DNA of 64,000 bases from Bacteroidales bacterium. Its GTDB lineage: Bacteria; Bacteroidota; Bacteroidia; Bacteroidales; UBA932. The notes beneath the pieces were generated by a model. It did no database searches, was not told the DNA's origin, and saw only the letters and a program-made list of their open reading frames with translations. Made by a program: the position numbers and the translations under genes. Below are positions 9,729 to 17,820 of the stretch, piece by piece (the first letter of the stretch is position 1; each line of letters starts with the position of its first letter). The stretch covers positions 159,745-223,744 of the forward strand of contig JAGBNC010000016.1 in assembly GCA_017634595.1 (NCBI GenBank), in the 5' to 3' direction.

Positions 9729-11053
9729 TATTTGTTGTAGATTTTTGAATAATCTTTGTTGTAGTGCTTATAGCTTACCCAGAGACATGCTATCCCGCAT
9801 ATCAGCCATATGGCGCCGAGTATGGGGAAGGTGGCGTTGAGGCTGCCCGTGGCTTCCTTGATGAGGGCGAGGATGTAGGGAGCGGTGGCTCCGACAGCGA
9901 ATCCGGTCATGATCATGGCGCTTGAGCAGGATGCGTGCAGGTGTTCGGGGGTCACATCGTATAGGGCTGCGTAGATGTTGGCGTCGAAGAATGCCCTGAA
10001 AAAGCCCCATCCGGCAAAGCACAAGTACAAGATCCAGAGGCTCCCGGCGCTGCCCATGAAGGGAAGGAATATGGCTCCGAGTATCAGTCCGGCTCCCTGG
10101 ATCACCATCCTGAGGCGTGGACTCCGGGCTGCCCATTTGTCGGAGAGCGAACCAGCCAGAAGCACTCCGGCGAATGCTGCTACGTATGTCCAGAGCATTG
10201 AATTGAGGCCGGCCTGGGCACCTGTCTGCCCGAAGTTCTCTTGAAGGAAGGTGGGGACCCAGGTCATGTAGCCGGTGATTACGAAGATGAACCCGCAGAA
10301 GCCTATGGTGACCATGAGGGCTGTGGGAGTGGTAAATACTGTCTTGAATCCGTCGAGCAGGCCTGGCTTCCCTTGGGCAGGAGCCTGCCCTTGGACGGCC
10401 CCGAGGCGACTTTGGCCCTTACGAACAGGAGCCCCGGGGCCGCCCGAGGACTGGTCCTGCCCCTCTGCAGCTGCGGCCGGTGCATCCTTGAGCCGCAGTG
10501 CCATGACCAGCGCCCATATTACGCCGGCGCCGCCGAAGATATAGAAGGCGTACTGCCACCCCAGATGGTCTCCGATGTAGCCGGCAAGCCATCCTGCAAG
10601 GATGACACCCACATAATATGATGTCTGGTGTATGGACATGGCGCGGGCCCTCGTGTCGGTGTGGTACTGGCCCAGCAGGGAGTAGTTGGCCGGCCCGAAG
10701 AACGCCTCTCCGCCGCCTGTGGCCACCGACCTGGTAAGTATCAGCATGAACACACCGTTTGCCAGACCGGTAAACATGGTGGCTATGCTCCAGAACAATA
10801 TGCTCAAGGTGGTTACCCATTTACGGCTGAAGCGGTCTCCGACCCACCCTCCGATGGGTACCATCAGCGCGTAGAAGAGGTTGAAAAACACTGCTATAAG
10901 GCTGATGGAGGTGTCCGTGAGCGAGAGGCTGTCACGTATGAGGGGCAGGACGGAATTGAACACCTGACGGTCTCCTTGGTTGAGCAGATAAGCTACCCAT
11001 AGGAGAGCCAGGACTTCCCACTTGTAATACTTTGAAAAACGTTTCATTTTCAT
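9728..11053 (-). CDS. MFS sugar transporter
   Basis: A 441-residue major facilitator superfamily permease with about 12 membrane helices; loop 2-3 carries the MFS signature PIGGWVGDRFSRKWV. The first gene of the operon. An upstream in-frame TTG (11,074) lies inside the -7 promoter box, so I place the start at ATG 11,053 (ATG 11,047 is also possible). The central cytoplasmic loop (roughly residues 190-230) holds an unusually long Gly/Ala/Gln/Pro-rich linker. Resembles ACS/hexuronate-sugar porters that move monosaccharides with H+. Takes sugar from the periplasm to the cytosolic isomerase and kinase encoded next. Confidence 0.88.
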   Translation of the reverse strand: MKMKRFSKYYKWEVLALLWVAYLLNQGDRQVFNSVLPLIRDSLSLTDTSISLIAVFFNLFYALMVPIGGWVGDRFSRKWVTTLSILFWSIATMFTGLANGVFMLILTRSVATGGGEAFFGPANYSLLGQYHTDTRARAMSIHQTSYYVGVILAGWLAGYIGDHLGWQYAFYIFGGAGVIWALVMALRLKDAPAAAAEGQDQSSGGPGAPVRKGQSRLGAVQGQAPAQGKPGLLDGFKTVFTTPTALMVTIGFCGFIFVITGYMTWVPTFLQENFGQTGAQAGLNSMLWTYVAAFAGVLLAGSLSDKWAARSPRLRMVIQGAGLILGAIFLPFMGSAGSLWILYLCFAGWGFFRAFFDANIYAALYDVTPEHLHASCSSAMIMTGFAVGATAPYILALIKEATGSLNATFPILGAIWLICGIACLWVSYKHYNKDYSKIYNK

Positions 11054-11071
11054 CTGTGGTGTGCTGTGGTG

Positions 11072-11079
11072 CAAAATTA
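11072..11079 (-). promoter_or_regulatory. -7 box of the sugar-operon promoter
   Basis: On the minus strand the bases read TAATTTTG, a full match to the Bacteroidota -7 consensus TAnnTTTG. If the last G is -7, transcription starts near 11,065, giving a 12-nt leader before ATG 11,053. No clear TTTG -33 element is present at the usual distance. Confidence 0.6.
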
Positions 11080-11103
11080 TAAAAAATAATTGAAAAAGTT
11101 TGT

Positions 11104-11111
11104 TAATTTTG
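11104..11111 (+). promoter_or_regulatory. -7 box of the mutarotase-like/GH127 promoter
   Basis: TAATTTTG on the plus strand, the same octamer as the divergent promoter 24 bp away. Predicted transcription start about 11,118, two bases before ATG 11,120, so the mRNA would be practically leaderless. The longer in-frame start at 11,090 lies upstream of the box and is therefore unlikely. Confidence 0.55.
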
Positions 11112-11119
11112 CGCTAGTT

Positions 11120-11965
11120 ATGATAAGTCTGGCAGATAAATCCCTTGATTTGCTTCTGCATGCACCAGAGGACGGCTTTTACTGCGGCACGAGGTTCGAC
11201 CGTTCGGGCGTCTTCGGAAGCGCCTTGTGGCGCGGTGTGCAGATGGCCGGCCAGTGGTATGAGAAATATGACCCCTGTGCTCACGATGCGGTACAGGGGC
11301 CTGCAGAGGAATTCTCCCCCGTAGGCTTTGAAGAGGCACGGGCGGGGGATACCTTCATCAAACCCGGGGTCGGCCGGCTGATCCGTCCCGACGATGCTCC
11401 GTACGACCGTTTCCGTCTGTACGAGATTTCCGACCCGGGGGCTTGGAGCACTGACTGCCGCCCATCGTCAGTGGTCTTCCGCCACATCCTGTCCGGAGTG
11501 TACGATTATTCCAAGGAGATTGTGCTGCTCGGCTCCTCCTGCTTTGAGATAAGGCACAGTCTGGCGGCTTTGGGCCCTCAGCTCACGTGCGAAGTGTATA
11601 ACCATAACTTCTGGACCTTCGGCCGCTTGGCTGTCGGCCCTTCCCGCCGTATCGATTTCCCCTTCACTCCGGAAGGACATTGGCGTTCAGTCTATGACAG
11701 CGTGCGCTTCACCGGGGCCGGAGTGCGCTTTTCGCGTGCGCTTAATGCATGGGAGAGCGTGTACAGCGGCGATATCCACAAGGCGTCAGGAGACGGCATG
11801 CCATACGATATGTTCATATCTGACAATGGCGTCCGGGTCCATATAGAAGGCGACCTGCCCGTCACCCGCACCGTGCTTTGGGCGAACCACCGCATTGCTT
11901 GCCTTGAACCTTATAATACCATTCAAACCCCCGTCCGTTGGACAATACGTTATACTTATGATTAA
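11120..11965 (+). CDS. Galactose-mutarotase-like protein of unknown function
   Basis: A 281-residue cytoplasmic protein with no signal peptide. The motifs GFYCGTRFDRSGVFG, YDPCAHDAVQGPAEEF, FIKPGVGRLIRPDD and EVYNHNFWTFG match a family of aldose-1-epimerase-fold proteins found in many bacteria; YNHNF resembles the sugar-binding face of mutarotases. The reaction is unproven; a sugar 1-epimerase role would fit since the next gene releases arabinose. I chose ATG 11,120 over an in-frame start at 11,090 because the promoter's -7 box lies between them. Its stop overlaps the GH127 start by 8 nt (ATGATTAA), so the two are co-translated. Confidence 0.65.
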   Translation: MISLADKSLDLLLHAPEDGFYCGTRFDRSGVFGSALWRGVQMAGQWYEKYDPCAHDAVQGPAEEFSPVGFEEARAGDTFIKPGVGRLIRPDDAPYDRFRLYEISDPGAWSTDCRPSSVVFRHILSGVYDYSKEIVLLGSSCFEIRHSLAALGPQLTCEVYNHNFWTFGRLAVGPSRRIDFPFTPEGHWRSVYDSVRFTGAGVRFSRALNAWESVYSGDIHKASGDGMPYDMFISDNGVRVHIEGDLPVTRTVLWANHRIACLEPYNTIQTPVRWTIRYTYD

Positions 11966-13934
11966 GAAACTGCTTATAGTATTATCGTTCCTGCTGCCGC
12001 TTTCCGCCGCTGCGCAGGTGTTTAACCGTGAGCCTCTTGCCGGAGGCGACTATGCTGCCCTCCCGCTTGGTGCCGTCAAGGCAGAGGGCTGGCTGCGAGA
12101 CCAGCTGCAGCGTCAGGCCGCAGGTGCCACTGGACAGTGGGACCTGATGTATCCCGAAGTAGTGGGTGACAACAACGCCTGGATAGGCGGCGACGGGGAT
12201 ACCTGGGAGCGAGGGCCCTACTGGATAGACGGTCTGCTCCCTCTGGCCTACTTGCTTGATGACAAGGTACTTATCGCCAAGGCCGGCAAGTGGGTGGAGG
12301 CTATGCTCACTTCCGCAACACCAGAAGGATATTTCGGCAACGGAACCGACCACCCTTATGTGGAGGGGCTCCAGAGGGGTAAGTCACATGACTGGTGGCC
12401 CAAGATGGTGGCCCTCAAAATACTTCAGCAGTACTACGAAGCTACTCAGGACCCGCGGGTGCTCGATGTCCTTGACGGCTATTTCCGTTATCAGCTCAAA
12501 ACACTTCCCGACAAGCCGCTTGGACATTGGTCATTCTGGGCCGAGTGGCGTGCCGCCGATAACCTTCAGGTGATATACTGGCTGTACAACATAACCGGCG
12601 GGCAGCACCTTCTGAAGCTTGCGGAACTCATTCACTCTCAAGCGGTAGATTTTACTTCGATGTTCTGGGACGGCGGCGTTTTCCGCACCCAGAATTCGAT
12701 TCACTGCGTCAATCTCGCTCAAGGCTTCAAGACCCCTCTCGTATGGTGGCAGCAGTCGCATTCCGACCGTGACCTTCAGGCCCCGGAAAAGGCGCTGGAG
12801 GCTATACGTACGACCATAGGCTTCCCCATGGGACTGTGGGCCGGCGATGAGTTGCTCCACTTCGGAGAGCCTACCAGGGGATCGGAGCTGTGTACTGCTG
12901 TGGAGATGATGTATTCTCTCGAAGAGATGCTCAAGATCAGCGGCAATCCCGCATGGGCGGATCTTCTGGAAAGGGTGGCTTTCAATGCCCTTCCTACCCA
13001 GGCTTCCGACGATTATCTCACTCACCAGTATTTTCAGCAGGTCAACCAGATAGCATGCACCGTGAACCGTCGCAACTTCGTCACTGAGCACTATGGCACC
13101 GACAATGTGTTCGGGCTCCTCAACGGATACCCCTGCTGTGCCTGCAACATGCATCAGGGCTGGCCCAAATTCACCCGTAACCTATGGTACGCCACACGCG
13201 ACGGCGGTCTGGCGGCGTTTATTTACGCGCCGTGCACTGTGTCCACCGAGGTCTCGGGCAAGAAAGTCACTTTGGTGGAAGATACATTCTATCCTTTCGA
13301 CGGCAAGGTCACAGTCACTGTGAAACTGGAGCGGAAATGCTCCAAGCTTCGCCTGCCTCTGGAATTCCGGGTCCCTTCCTGGTGCAAGGAGGCTGTGGCA
13401 GAGTATAAGGGTGGATCGGTCAGGGCTGAGGGAGGCACCATGCTCAAGATAGACGACAAGTGGAAGGACGGTGACCGTATTACCCTGAGTTTTCCGATGG
13501 AAATAAGTACCTCCAAGTGGTACGACGGCGCTACGGTGGTGGAGCGCGGACCGCTGGTGTATGCCCTCAAGATGCAGGAGACCTGGACCAGGAAAGAGTT
13601 TACCGGCGCCGATTCAGCCAAATACGGACCGTATTATTATGAGGTGACATCCAACTCCCGGTGGAACTTCGGTTTCCGCCGTTCCGACATGCAGTTCAGC
13701 GTGATGGAAGAGCGTCCCTACGACGGTTCATGGCCCTGGACTGTCGACAATGCTCCCGTGACATTGAAGGCCAAAGCAGTAGTCCTGCCCGACTGGAAGG
13801 AGTACAACGGCTCAGCAGGTCCCATCGCCTACTTCACTGAAGACGGCAAGGACACAAGCGAAACCGCCTGGATAGAACTCATTCCATACGGTTGTACAAC
13901 GCTCCGTATAGCCGAGTTTCCTACCAGGCGGTAG
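11958..13934 (+). CDS. GH127-type beta-L-arabinofuranosidase (DUF1680)
   Basis: A 658-residue secreted enzyme. Start ATG 11,958 gives signal peptide MIKKLLIVLSFLLPLSAAAQ; a longer frame from 11,895 would bury it. The (alpha/alpha)6 DUF1680 barrel is followed by beta-sandwich sequence. Key residues known for the family from HypBA1 are visible: Glu310 and Cys312 (GSELCTAVEMM) and the Cys pair 393-394 (YPCCACNMHQGWPKF), which supply the zinc site and the cysteine nucleophile. It hydrolyses terminal beta-L-arabinofuranosides in the periplasm; GH146 and other DUF1680 clades share this pattern, so the precise linkage is uncertain. It is coupled to the mutarotase-like gene and diverges from the sugar operon. 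Confidence 0.85.
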   Translation: MIKKLLIVLSFLLPLSAAAQVFNREPLAGGDYAALPLGAVKAEGWLRDQLQRQAAGATGQWDLMYPEVVGDNNAWIGGDGDTWERGPYWIDGLLPLAYLLDDKVLIAKAGKWVEAMLTSATPEGYFGNGTDHPYVEGLQRGKSHDWWPKMVALKILQQYYEATQDPRVLDVLDGYFRYQLKTLPDKPLGHWSFWAEWRAADNLQVIYWLYNITGGQHLLKLAELIHSQAVDFTSMFWDGGVFRTQNSIHCVNLAQGFKTPLVWWQQSHSDRDLQAPEKALEAIRTTIGFPMGLWAGDELLHFGEPTRGSELCTAVEMMYSLEEMLKISGNPAWADLLERVAFNALPTQASDDYLTHQYFQQVNQIACTVNRRNFVTEHYGTDNVFGLLNGYPCCACNMHQGWPKFTRNLWYATRDGGLAAFIYAPCTVSTEVSGKKVTLVEDTFYPFDGKVTVTVKLERKCSKLRLPLEFRVPSWCKEAVAEYKGGSVRAEGGTMLKIDDKWKDGDRITLSFPMEISTSKWYDGATVVERGPLVYALKMQETWTRKEFTGADSAKYGPYYYEVTSNSRWNFGFRRSDMQFSVMEERPYDGSWPWTVDNAPVTLKAKAVVLPDWKEYNGSAGPIAYFTEDGKDTSETAWIELIPYGCTTLRIAEFPTRR

Positions 13935-13952
13935 CAGTGGCTGTGTAAGACT

Positions 13953-14813
13953 TTATCTGTCGAAGTTCCTGGATGCGAAGGGAAGCGCCATCCTAAGAGC
14001 TGTGTGCCAGTATTCCTGCACGTGGCCGCCGTCGCGGACGCGGAATTCGCATTTGATTTTGGCCGCTTTCATCTTGCGGTGGAAGTCCTCATTGAGTTCC
14101 AGCAGTTTGTCATCGTCTCCGCAGTCGATGAACCAGGCGACGGTACGCAGTTTGTCAATTGTGGCCTCGTCTGCATTGTCAAGGAAGTCGAGAGCCGAAT
14201 GTTCGCATACGGACTGGCAAACTATGTAAAGCTTGTCGCCGACTTTCTGGTTGCGTCCCACCTCGTTCATCTTGTTGTCCAGCCAGGCGCTCATGGCGTA
14301 GCAGCTGGAGAACATGTCGGGATGCCTCTGGGCATATACGGTGCTTCCGCCGCCGCCCATCGACAGGCCCATTATGGCTCGGTGTCCCTTGTCGCCCGTT
14401 ATCCGGTACTTGGTCTCGACCCAGGGCAGAAACTCCTTGAAGAAGAAGTCTTCGTAGTTCCATCCCGGCATGTTGAAATAGCCGTTCTGTACGTTGCGCG
14501 CATCGGGATGGCCGGCGTTAGGCATGATGATGACCATGGGCACTGCCTCTCCTGAGGCTATGAATTCGTCGGCCACGCCTTTCATGCGGAGCTGGTCAAC
14601 CCAGTTGGCGTATGTGCCATACAACCCATGAAGCAGATAGACTACAGGATAAGTCCTGTCCGACTGTTCAAAACCGCTGGGGAGGTACACGTTGAACTTT
14701 ACCTGGGCACCCAGGATCTCGCTGCGGAGGCTGTCTGTGACAACCCTACCCGCATTAACACGAACTGCCGGCAGAGCCAGCAGTACGAGTAAAACACAGA
14801 AGAAACGTTTCAT
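13953..14813 (-). CDS. Secreted alpha/beta-hydrolase esterase (CE1/tributyrin-esterase type)
   Basis: A 286-residue protein with signal peptide MKRFFCVLLVLLALPAVRVNA, which sets the start at ATG 14,813 rather than the longer frame to 15,029. The esterase-D-like fold is clear: YPVVYLLHGLYGTYANW (oxyanion region), nucleophile Ser in GLSMGG, an acid residue in DCGDDDKLL and His in GGHVQEYW. Such proteins de-esterify acetylated or feruloylated glycans or small esters in the periplasm. It follows the 303-residue secreted protein by 2 nt and is convergent with the GH127 gene, with 18 nt between their stops. Natural substrate not inferable. Confidence 0.85.
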   Translation of the reverse strand: MKRFFCVLLVLLALPAVRVNAGRVVTDSLRSEILGAQVKFNVYLPSGFEQSDRTYPVVYLLHGLYGTYANWVDQLRMKGVADEFIASGEAVPMVIIMPNAGHPDARNVQNGYFNMPGWNYEDFFFKEFLPWVETKYRITGDKGHRAIMGLSMGGGGSTVYAQRHPDMFSSCYAMSAWLDNKMNEVGRNQKVGDKLYIVCQSVCEHSALDFLDNADEATIDKLRTVAWFIDCGDDDKLLELNEDFHRKMKAAKIKCEFRVRDGGHVQEYWHTALRMALPFASRNFDR

Positions 14814-14815
14814 AT

Positions 14816-15727
14816 TTATTTGCGATACTTCATTTCGAACAGTCCGTCCTGTCCCTGGACCAGGAAACGCTTGCACTTGAAGTGTGCCAGGTCTTCCAAC
14901 TCGCCGGTGGTGCCGAGGCTCATATCCAGCACTTCCACTGGACGCTTGTTCTTGAGGTCCCATACGAAGAGGTAACTGGGATATTCGGGGGTGCCGAGTC
15001 CGGTGGGCATCATGAGCTTGCCTTTCCAAATGCAGAGGCCCTGGCCTATGGTTGCGTATGCGAGACCATTGTCTTCAACGGTGTAGGTCTCGATGATGTC
15101 GTCATTGGTGAATACCACATCACCCTCTGAAATCTTGGGCAGGCGGAACTTTATCACGCGGTGCTTGTTGCCTTGTACGTCTTTGTCCTTGGTGGTGTTG
15201 CCAAAGCCGTACAGGTACTTGTGCTGACGGTCAACTACCCACTGGAGAGCATAGCCGAACAGACCGTCGGTATCTTCAAAGTGTATGGTCTGTACGAGCT
15301 GGGAACTCTGGAATCCGGGGAGTATGCGCTCCACGAAGAGCACGTCCTTGCGTCCCTGGTAGGGCTGTTTGTGGCACTGGCTCACATATATGACGGGCAT
15401 GGGGTCCTTGCGGTCTGCTTTCTCCACGCCGAAAGAGCATACGTTGGAGTGGTTTACCGGATCATGGGTGGCGAGGTTGAATTTACCGAGCTTCTCCAGT
15501 CGGTCTTTGCCGTCGTATTTCCATACTGTAGCTACTCCGGTGTGCTGAAGGCTTACTACATAGTTCTTGTAGCAGTCCATGCCTTGGTAGTTGGCTTTCT
15601 CGTAACGTGTAATGTGCCTGTTGGCGAAACTGTCTGTACTCAGCGGTACCGACACGAAGCCTTTGTTCTGTGCGGACAGACCAAAGCTAAGAGCCAGACC
15701 GGCAACGATCAATAAGAATCTTTTCAT
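14816..15727 (-). CDS. Secreted protein of unknown function, probable beta-propeller
   Basis: A 303-residue protein that I do not recognise as a named family. Signal peptide MKRFLLIVAGLALSFGLSAQ. The rest is rich in short strands with repeated aromatic/Gly patterns such as YVVSLQHTGVATVWKYDG, KYLYGFGNTTKDK and AYATIGQGLCIWKGKLMMP, as expected for a beta-propeller or strand-repeat protein. No catalytic motif stands out. It is probably co-transcribed with the downstream esterase (2-nt gap) and is separated from the upstream nucleoside hydrolase by a long hairpin at 15,743-15,812. Confidence 0.6.
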   Translation of the reverse strand: MKRFLLIVAGLALSFGLSAQNKGFVSVPLSTDSFANRHITRYEKANYQGMDCYKNYVVSLQHTGVATVWKYDGKDRLEKLGKFNLATHDPVNHSNVCSFGVEKADRKDPMPVIYVSQCHKQPYQGRKDVLFVERILPGFQSSQLVQTIHFEDTDGLFGYALQWVVDRQHKYLYGFGNTTKDKDVQGNKHRVIKFRLPKISEGDVVFTNDDIIETYTVEDNGLAYATIGQGLCIWKGKLMMPTGLGTPEYPSYLFVWDLKNKRPVEVLDMSLGTTGELEDLAHFKCKRFLVQGQDGLFEMKYRK

Positions 15728-15742
15728 AGACTAATTATTTCT

Positions 15743-15812
15743 GCATCCTTGACTATCCCCCAGGGGCCATAAAACATGGGGAAAAGGCCCCCTGGGGGAT
15801 AGTCAAGGATGC
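15743..15812. repeat. Long intergenic hairpin with about 26-bp arms
   Basis: Left arm 15,743-15,768 and right arm 15,786-15,812 are reverse complements except for one extra G in the right arm. The arms begin GCATCCTTGACTATCCCCCA; the loop is 17 nt. It fills most of the 98-bp gap between the nucleoside hydrolase stop and the next gene. There is no U-tract after the stem on either strand, so it is not a textbook intrinsic terminator, though it could block transcription or protect 3' ends. Confidence 0.85.
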
Positions 15813-15825
15813 TTATGTAAACGGA

Positions 15826-17187
15826 TTAATGCTGGATTGCCATCAGGCGGAGGTACTTGAGGATAGTGTCGCACCACTCCTGGTCACCGGGGAATTGGTA
15901 ACGGGCGTTGCCCTTGGGGTCGGGAGTAAAGATGGTCTCTCCCTTTGGAGTCAGCTCCACCCAGCCGCGCTCGGACAAGGTATAGAGGTCGTCACCCTCA
16001 ACAGCATTGATGACGGCAAGCGGATCCCACATCTTCTGACCGGTATCGCACTGGATATTCTGGTAAACCCACTTGATGGGGTGGATGTCCGTCCAATTCA
16101 TGTCGGAGATTACAAGCTCGGGATAATAGTTGAGAGGATCGCCTACTTCGCCGGGCGAGAAGATGATGTCAACCTCCTTGGGCCAGAGTTCGAAGAACTT
16201 GAGCGAGAAGTCAATTGCCTGGGTGAAGTTGTAGTCGGGCTCCACGGCCTCACCGAATACTCCGCCCATAGTATAGATGGCGTTCACCTTGCTGCGCACC
16301 AGCTCTACTCCGTTGAGGGGAGAATACTCGTCCGGACCGGACTGGAGCAGGCGGGAGAGGGAAGTGACGAAACCTACAGAGGCAATGGTCACGCTGTGGT
16401 CGGGCTGCTCGCTGAGGAGCTTGCGGTACAGTTTGTATCCCTCGGGATATTCGTCCTTGCTCTTGTAGCTCTGCTTGAACATGGGATCTGAATCCTCGGT
16501 GCGGGCGTATGCCACGTTGTGATAGGGGATAAATACCTTCGGATCCTTGATGCCGGCCCTCTCAAGCCCAACGGGTATGTCGGGGTAGCCGTAGAAGTTG
16601 TTCATGATGTCCACGGCATCGGCATTGGCCGCGCCCATGCGGTCCACCACCACTCCGAGGAGCGTGCAACGCTTCATGTCCATGTAGCGGTACAGCAGCA
16701 TGAGTGCGAAGAGGTCGTCGGTCGAAGAACCCATGTCGCAGTCAAATATGATGCGGCAGTCTCTCTGCTCGTAGTTGGATTTGACGTTGATACCCTTGGC
16801 CACATCGTACACTGTATGCTGGCCGTTGGCGCGTGCAAATGCCACTGCGGCTGCGAGGCTGTCTTCAGGGAAGCAGCGTGTGGAGTCGAAATAGTACTTT
16901 CCGTTCTCGGGATTGTACCATCCGCCCACGAGTCCGTTGTGGGCCCTTGCGTGCTTTACCACTGCTGGTATGCTCTTCTTGTCGAAACTGTTCTGGGTAT
17001 CGATATACGACACCATGATGCCCTTGGTGGGCTGCTGCAGGGTGTTAATGTCGAGGGTAAATCCATCGGGATACATTTGTCCCATGGCCCAGATGACATT
17101 GTAAAGCTCTTTGTCGGTAATCTTGTTCTGCGCGGAGGCGGCCACGCCGAGGCACAGAACGGCGATGGTTAACAATACCTTGCGCAT
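15826..17187 (-). CDS. Secreted nucleoside hydrolase with extra N-terminal domain
   Basis: A 453-residue protein with signal peptide MRKVLLTIAVLCLGVAASAQ. Residues about 150-440 are an inosine/uridine-preferring nucleoside hydrolase domain: Ca2+-site motif FDCDMGSSTDDLFALMLL and the downstream TIASVGFVTSLSRLL and TMGGVFGEAVEPDYNF segments. Residues about 25-135 form a separate domain (DGFTLDINTLQQPTKGIMVS, GLVGGWYNPENGKYYFDSTR) not part of the hydrolase fold. The enzyme would split ribose from nucleosides in the periplasm. It starts 3 nt after efp and probably shares its promoter. Confidence 0.8.
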   Translation of the reverse strand: MRKVLLTIAVLCLGVAASAQNKITDKELYNVIWAMGQMYPDGFTLDINTLQQPTKGIMVSYIDTQNSFDKKSIPAVVKHARAHNGLVGGWYNPENGKYYFDSTRCFPEDSLAAAVAFARANGQHTVYDVAKGINVKSNYEQRDCRIIFDCDMGSSTDDLFALMLLYRYMDMKRCTLLGVVVDRMGAANADAVDIMNNFYGYPDIPVGLERAGIKDPKVFIPYHNVAYARTEDSDPMFKQSYKSKDEYPEGYKLYRKLLSEQPDHSVTIASVGFVTSLSRLLQSGPDEYSPLNGVELVRSKVNAIYTMGGVFGEAVEPDYNFTQAIDFSLKFFELWPKEVDIIFSPGEVGDPLNYYPELVISDMNWTDIHPIKWVYQNIQCDTGQKMWDPLAVINAVEGDDLYTLSERGWVELTPKGETIFTPDPKGNARYQFPGDQEWCDTILKYLRLMAIQH

Positions 17188-17190
17188 GAC

Positions 17191-17754
17191 TTATACTCTT
17201 TGTCCGTAGGAGCGGTCGCTGGTGTTGACGGTAATCTTGTCGCCCTGCTCGATGAAGAGAGGAACCATGATCTTGGCGCCGGTCTCGAGGGTGACTTCCT
17301 TGAGAGCGGAAGTGGAAGCGGTGTTGCCCTTCACTGCGGGCTCGCTGTATGTGACTTCAAGTGTAACGTATGTAGGAAGCTCGCAGGTGAGGCACTTCTC
17401 TTCGCCTACCACGAACATCATCTCCACATGCTGTCCTTCTTTCATGAGGTCGGCATTCTCAACCACGTCCTTGGGGAGAAGAATCTGCTCATAGGTCTCT
17501 TCGTGCATGAAGTTGAAACCGTCTTCCTCGGCATAGAGGAACTGATAGGGACGGCGTTCCACTTCGATAGTCTCGATCTTGGCGCCTGCGGTGAAGGTGT
17601 TCTCCAGGATGCGGCCGTTCTCGAGATTGCGGAGTTTGGTTTTCACGAAAGCGGGACCCTTGCCGGGCTTGACGTGCTGGAACCAAACAATCATACACGG
17701 TTTGTCGTTGAATTTCAGGTAAAGACCATTCTTAAAATCTGCTGTTGTTGCCAT
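17191..17754 (-). CDS. efp: Translation elongation factor P
   Basis: A 187-residue protein with the three-domain EF-P layout. The KOW-like N-terminal domain carries the tip loop KPGKGPAF with Lys32 at the modifiable position; the C-terminal OB fold includes ALKEVTLETGAKIMVPLFIEQGDKI. EF-P binds ribosomes stalled at polyproline stretches. Lys at the tip means a lysine-type rather than arginine-type (EarP) activation is possible; no modification enzyme is encoded nearby. It has its own promoter (17,789-17,820). Confidence 0.97.
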   Translation of the reverse strand: MATTADFKNGLYLKFNDKPCMIVWFQHVKPGKGPAFVKTKLRNLENGRILENTFTAGAKIETIEVERRPYQFLYAEEDGFNFMHEETYEQILLPKDVVENADLMKEGQHVEMMFVVGEEKCLTCELPTYVTLEVTYSEPAVKGNTASTSALKEVTLETGAKIMVPLFIEQGDKITVNTSDRSYGQRV

Positions 17755-17788
17755 ATAAATATTATTTAGTGTTAATCGAACAATCCTG

Positions 17789-17820
17789 CGAATATACTGA
17801 ATCGCTGGAATTAATGCAAA
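17789..17820 (-). promoter_or_regulatory. efp promoter (-33 TTTG, -7 TATATTCG)
   Basis: On the minus strand TTTG (17,817-17,820) is followed after 20 nt by TATATTCG (17,789-17,796), one mismatch from TAnnTTTG. The predicted start near 17,782 leaves a leader of about 28 nt. The -33 element overlaps the last codons of the S9 peptidase gene upstream. Confidence 0.5.

Noticed and set aside
11895-11957. Longer N-terminus for the GH127 enzyme
   Set aside because: It overlaps the preceding gene and would hide a clear signal peptide starting at 11,958.
15743-15812. Classical rho-independent terminator
   Set aside because: The stem is present but no T-run follows on either strand, so I list it as an inverted repeat of unknown function.
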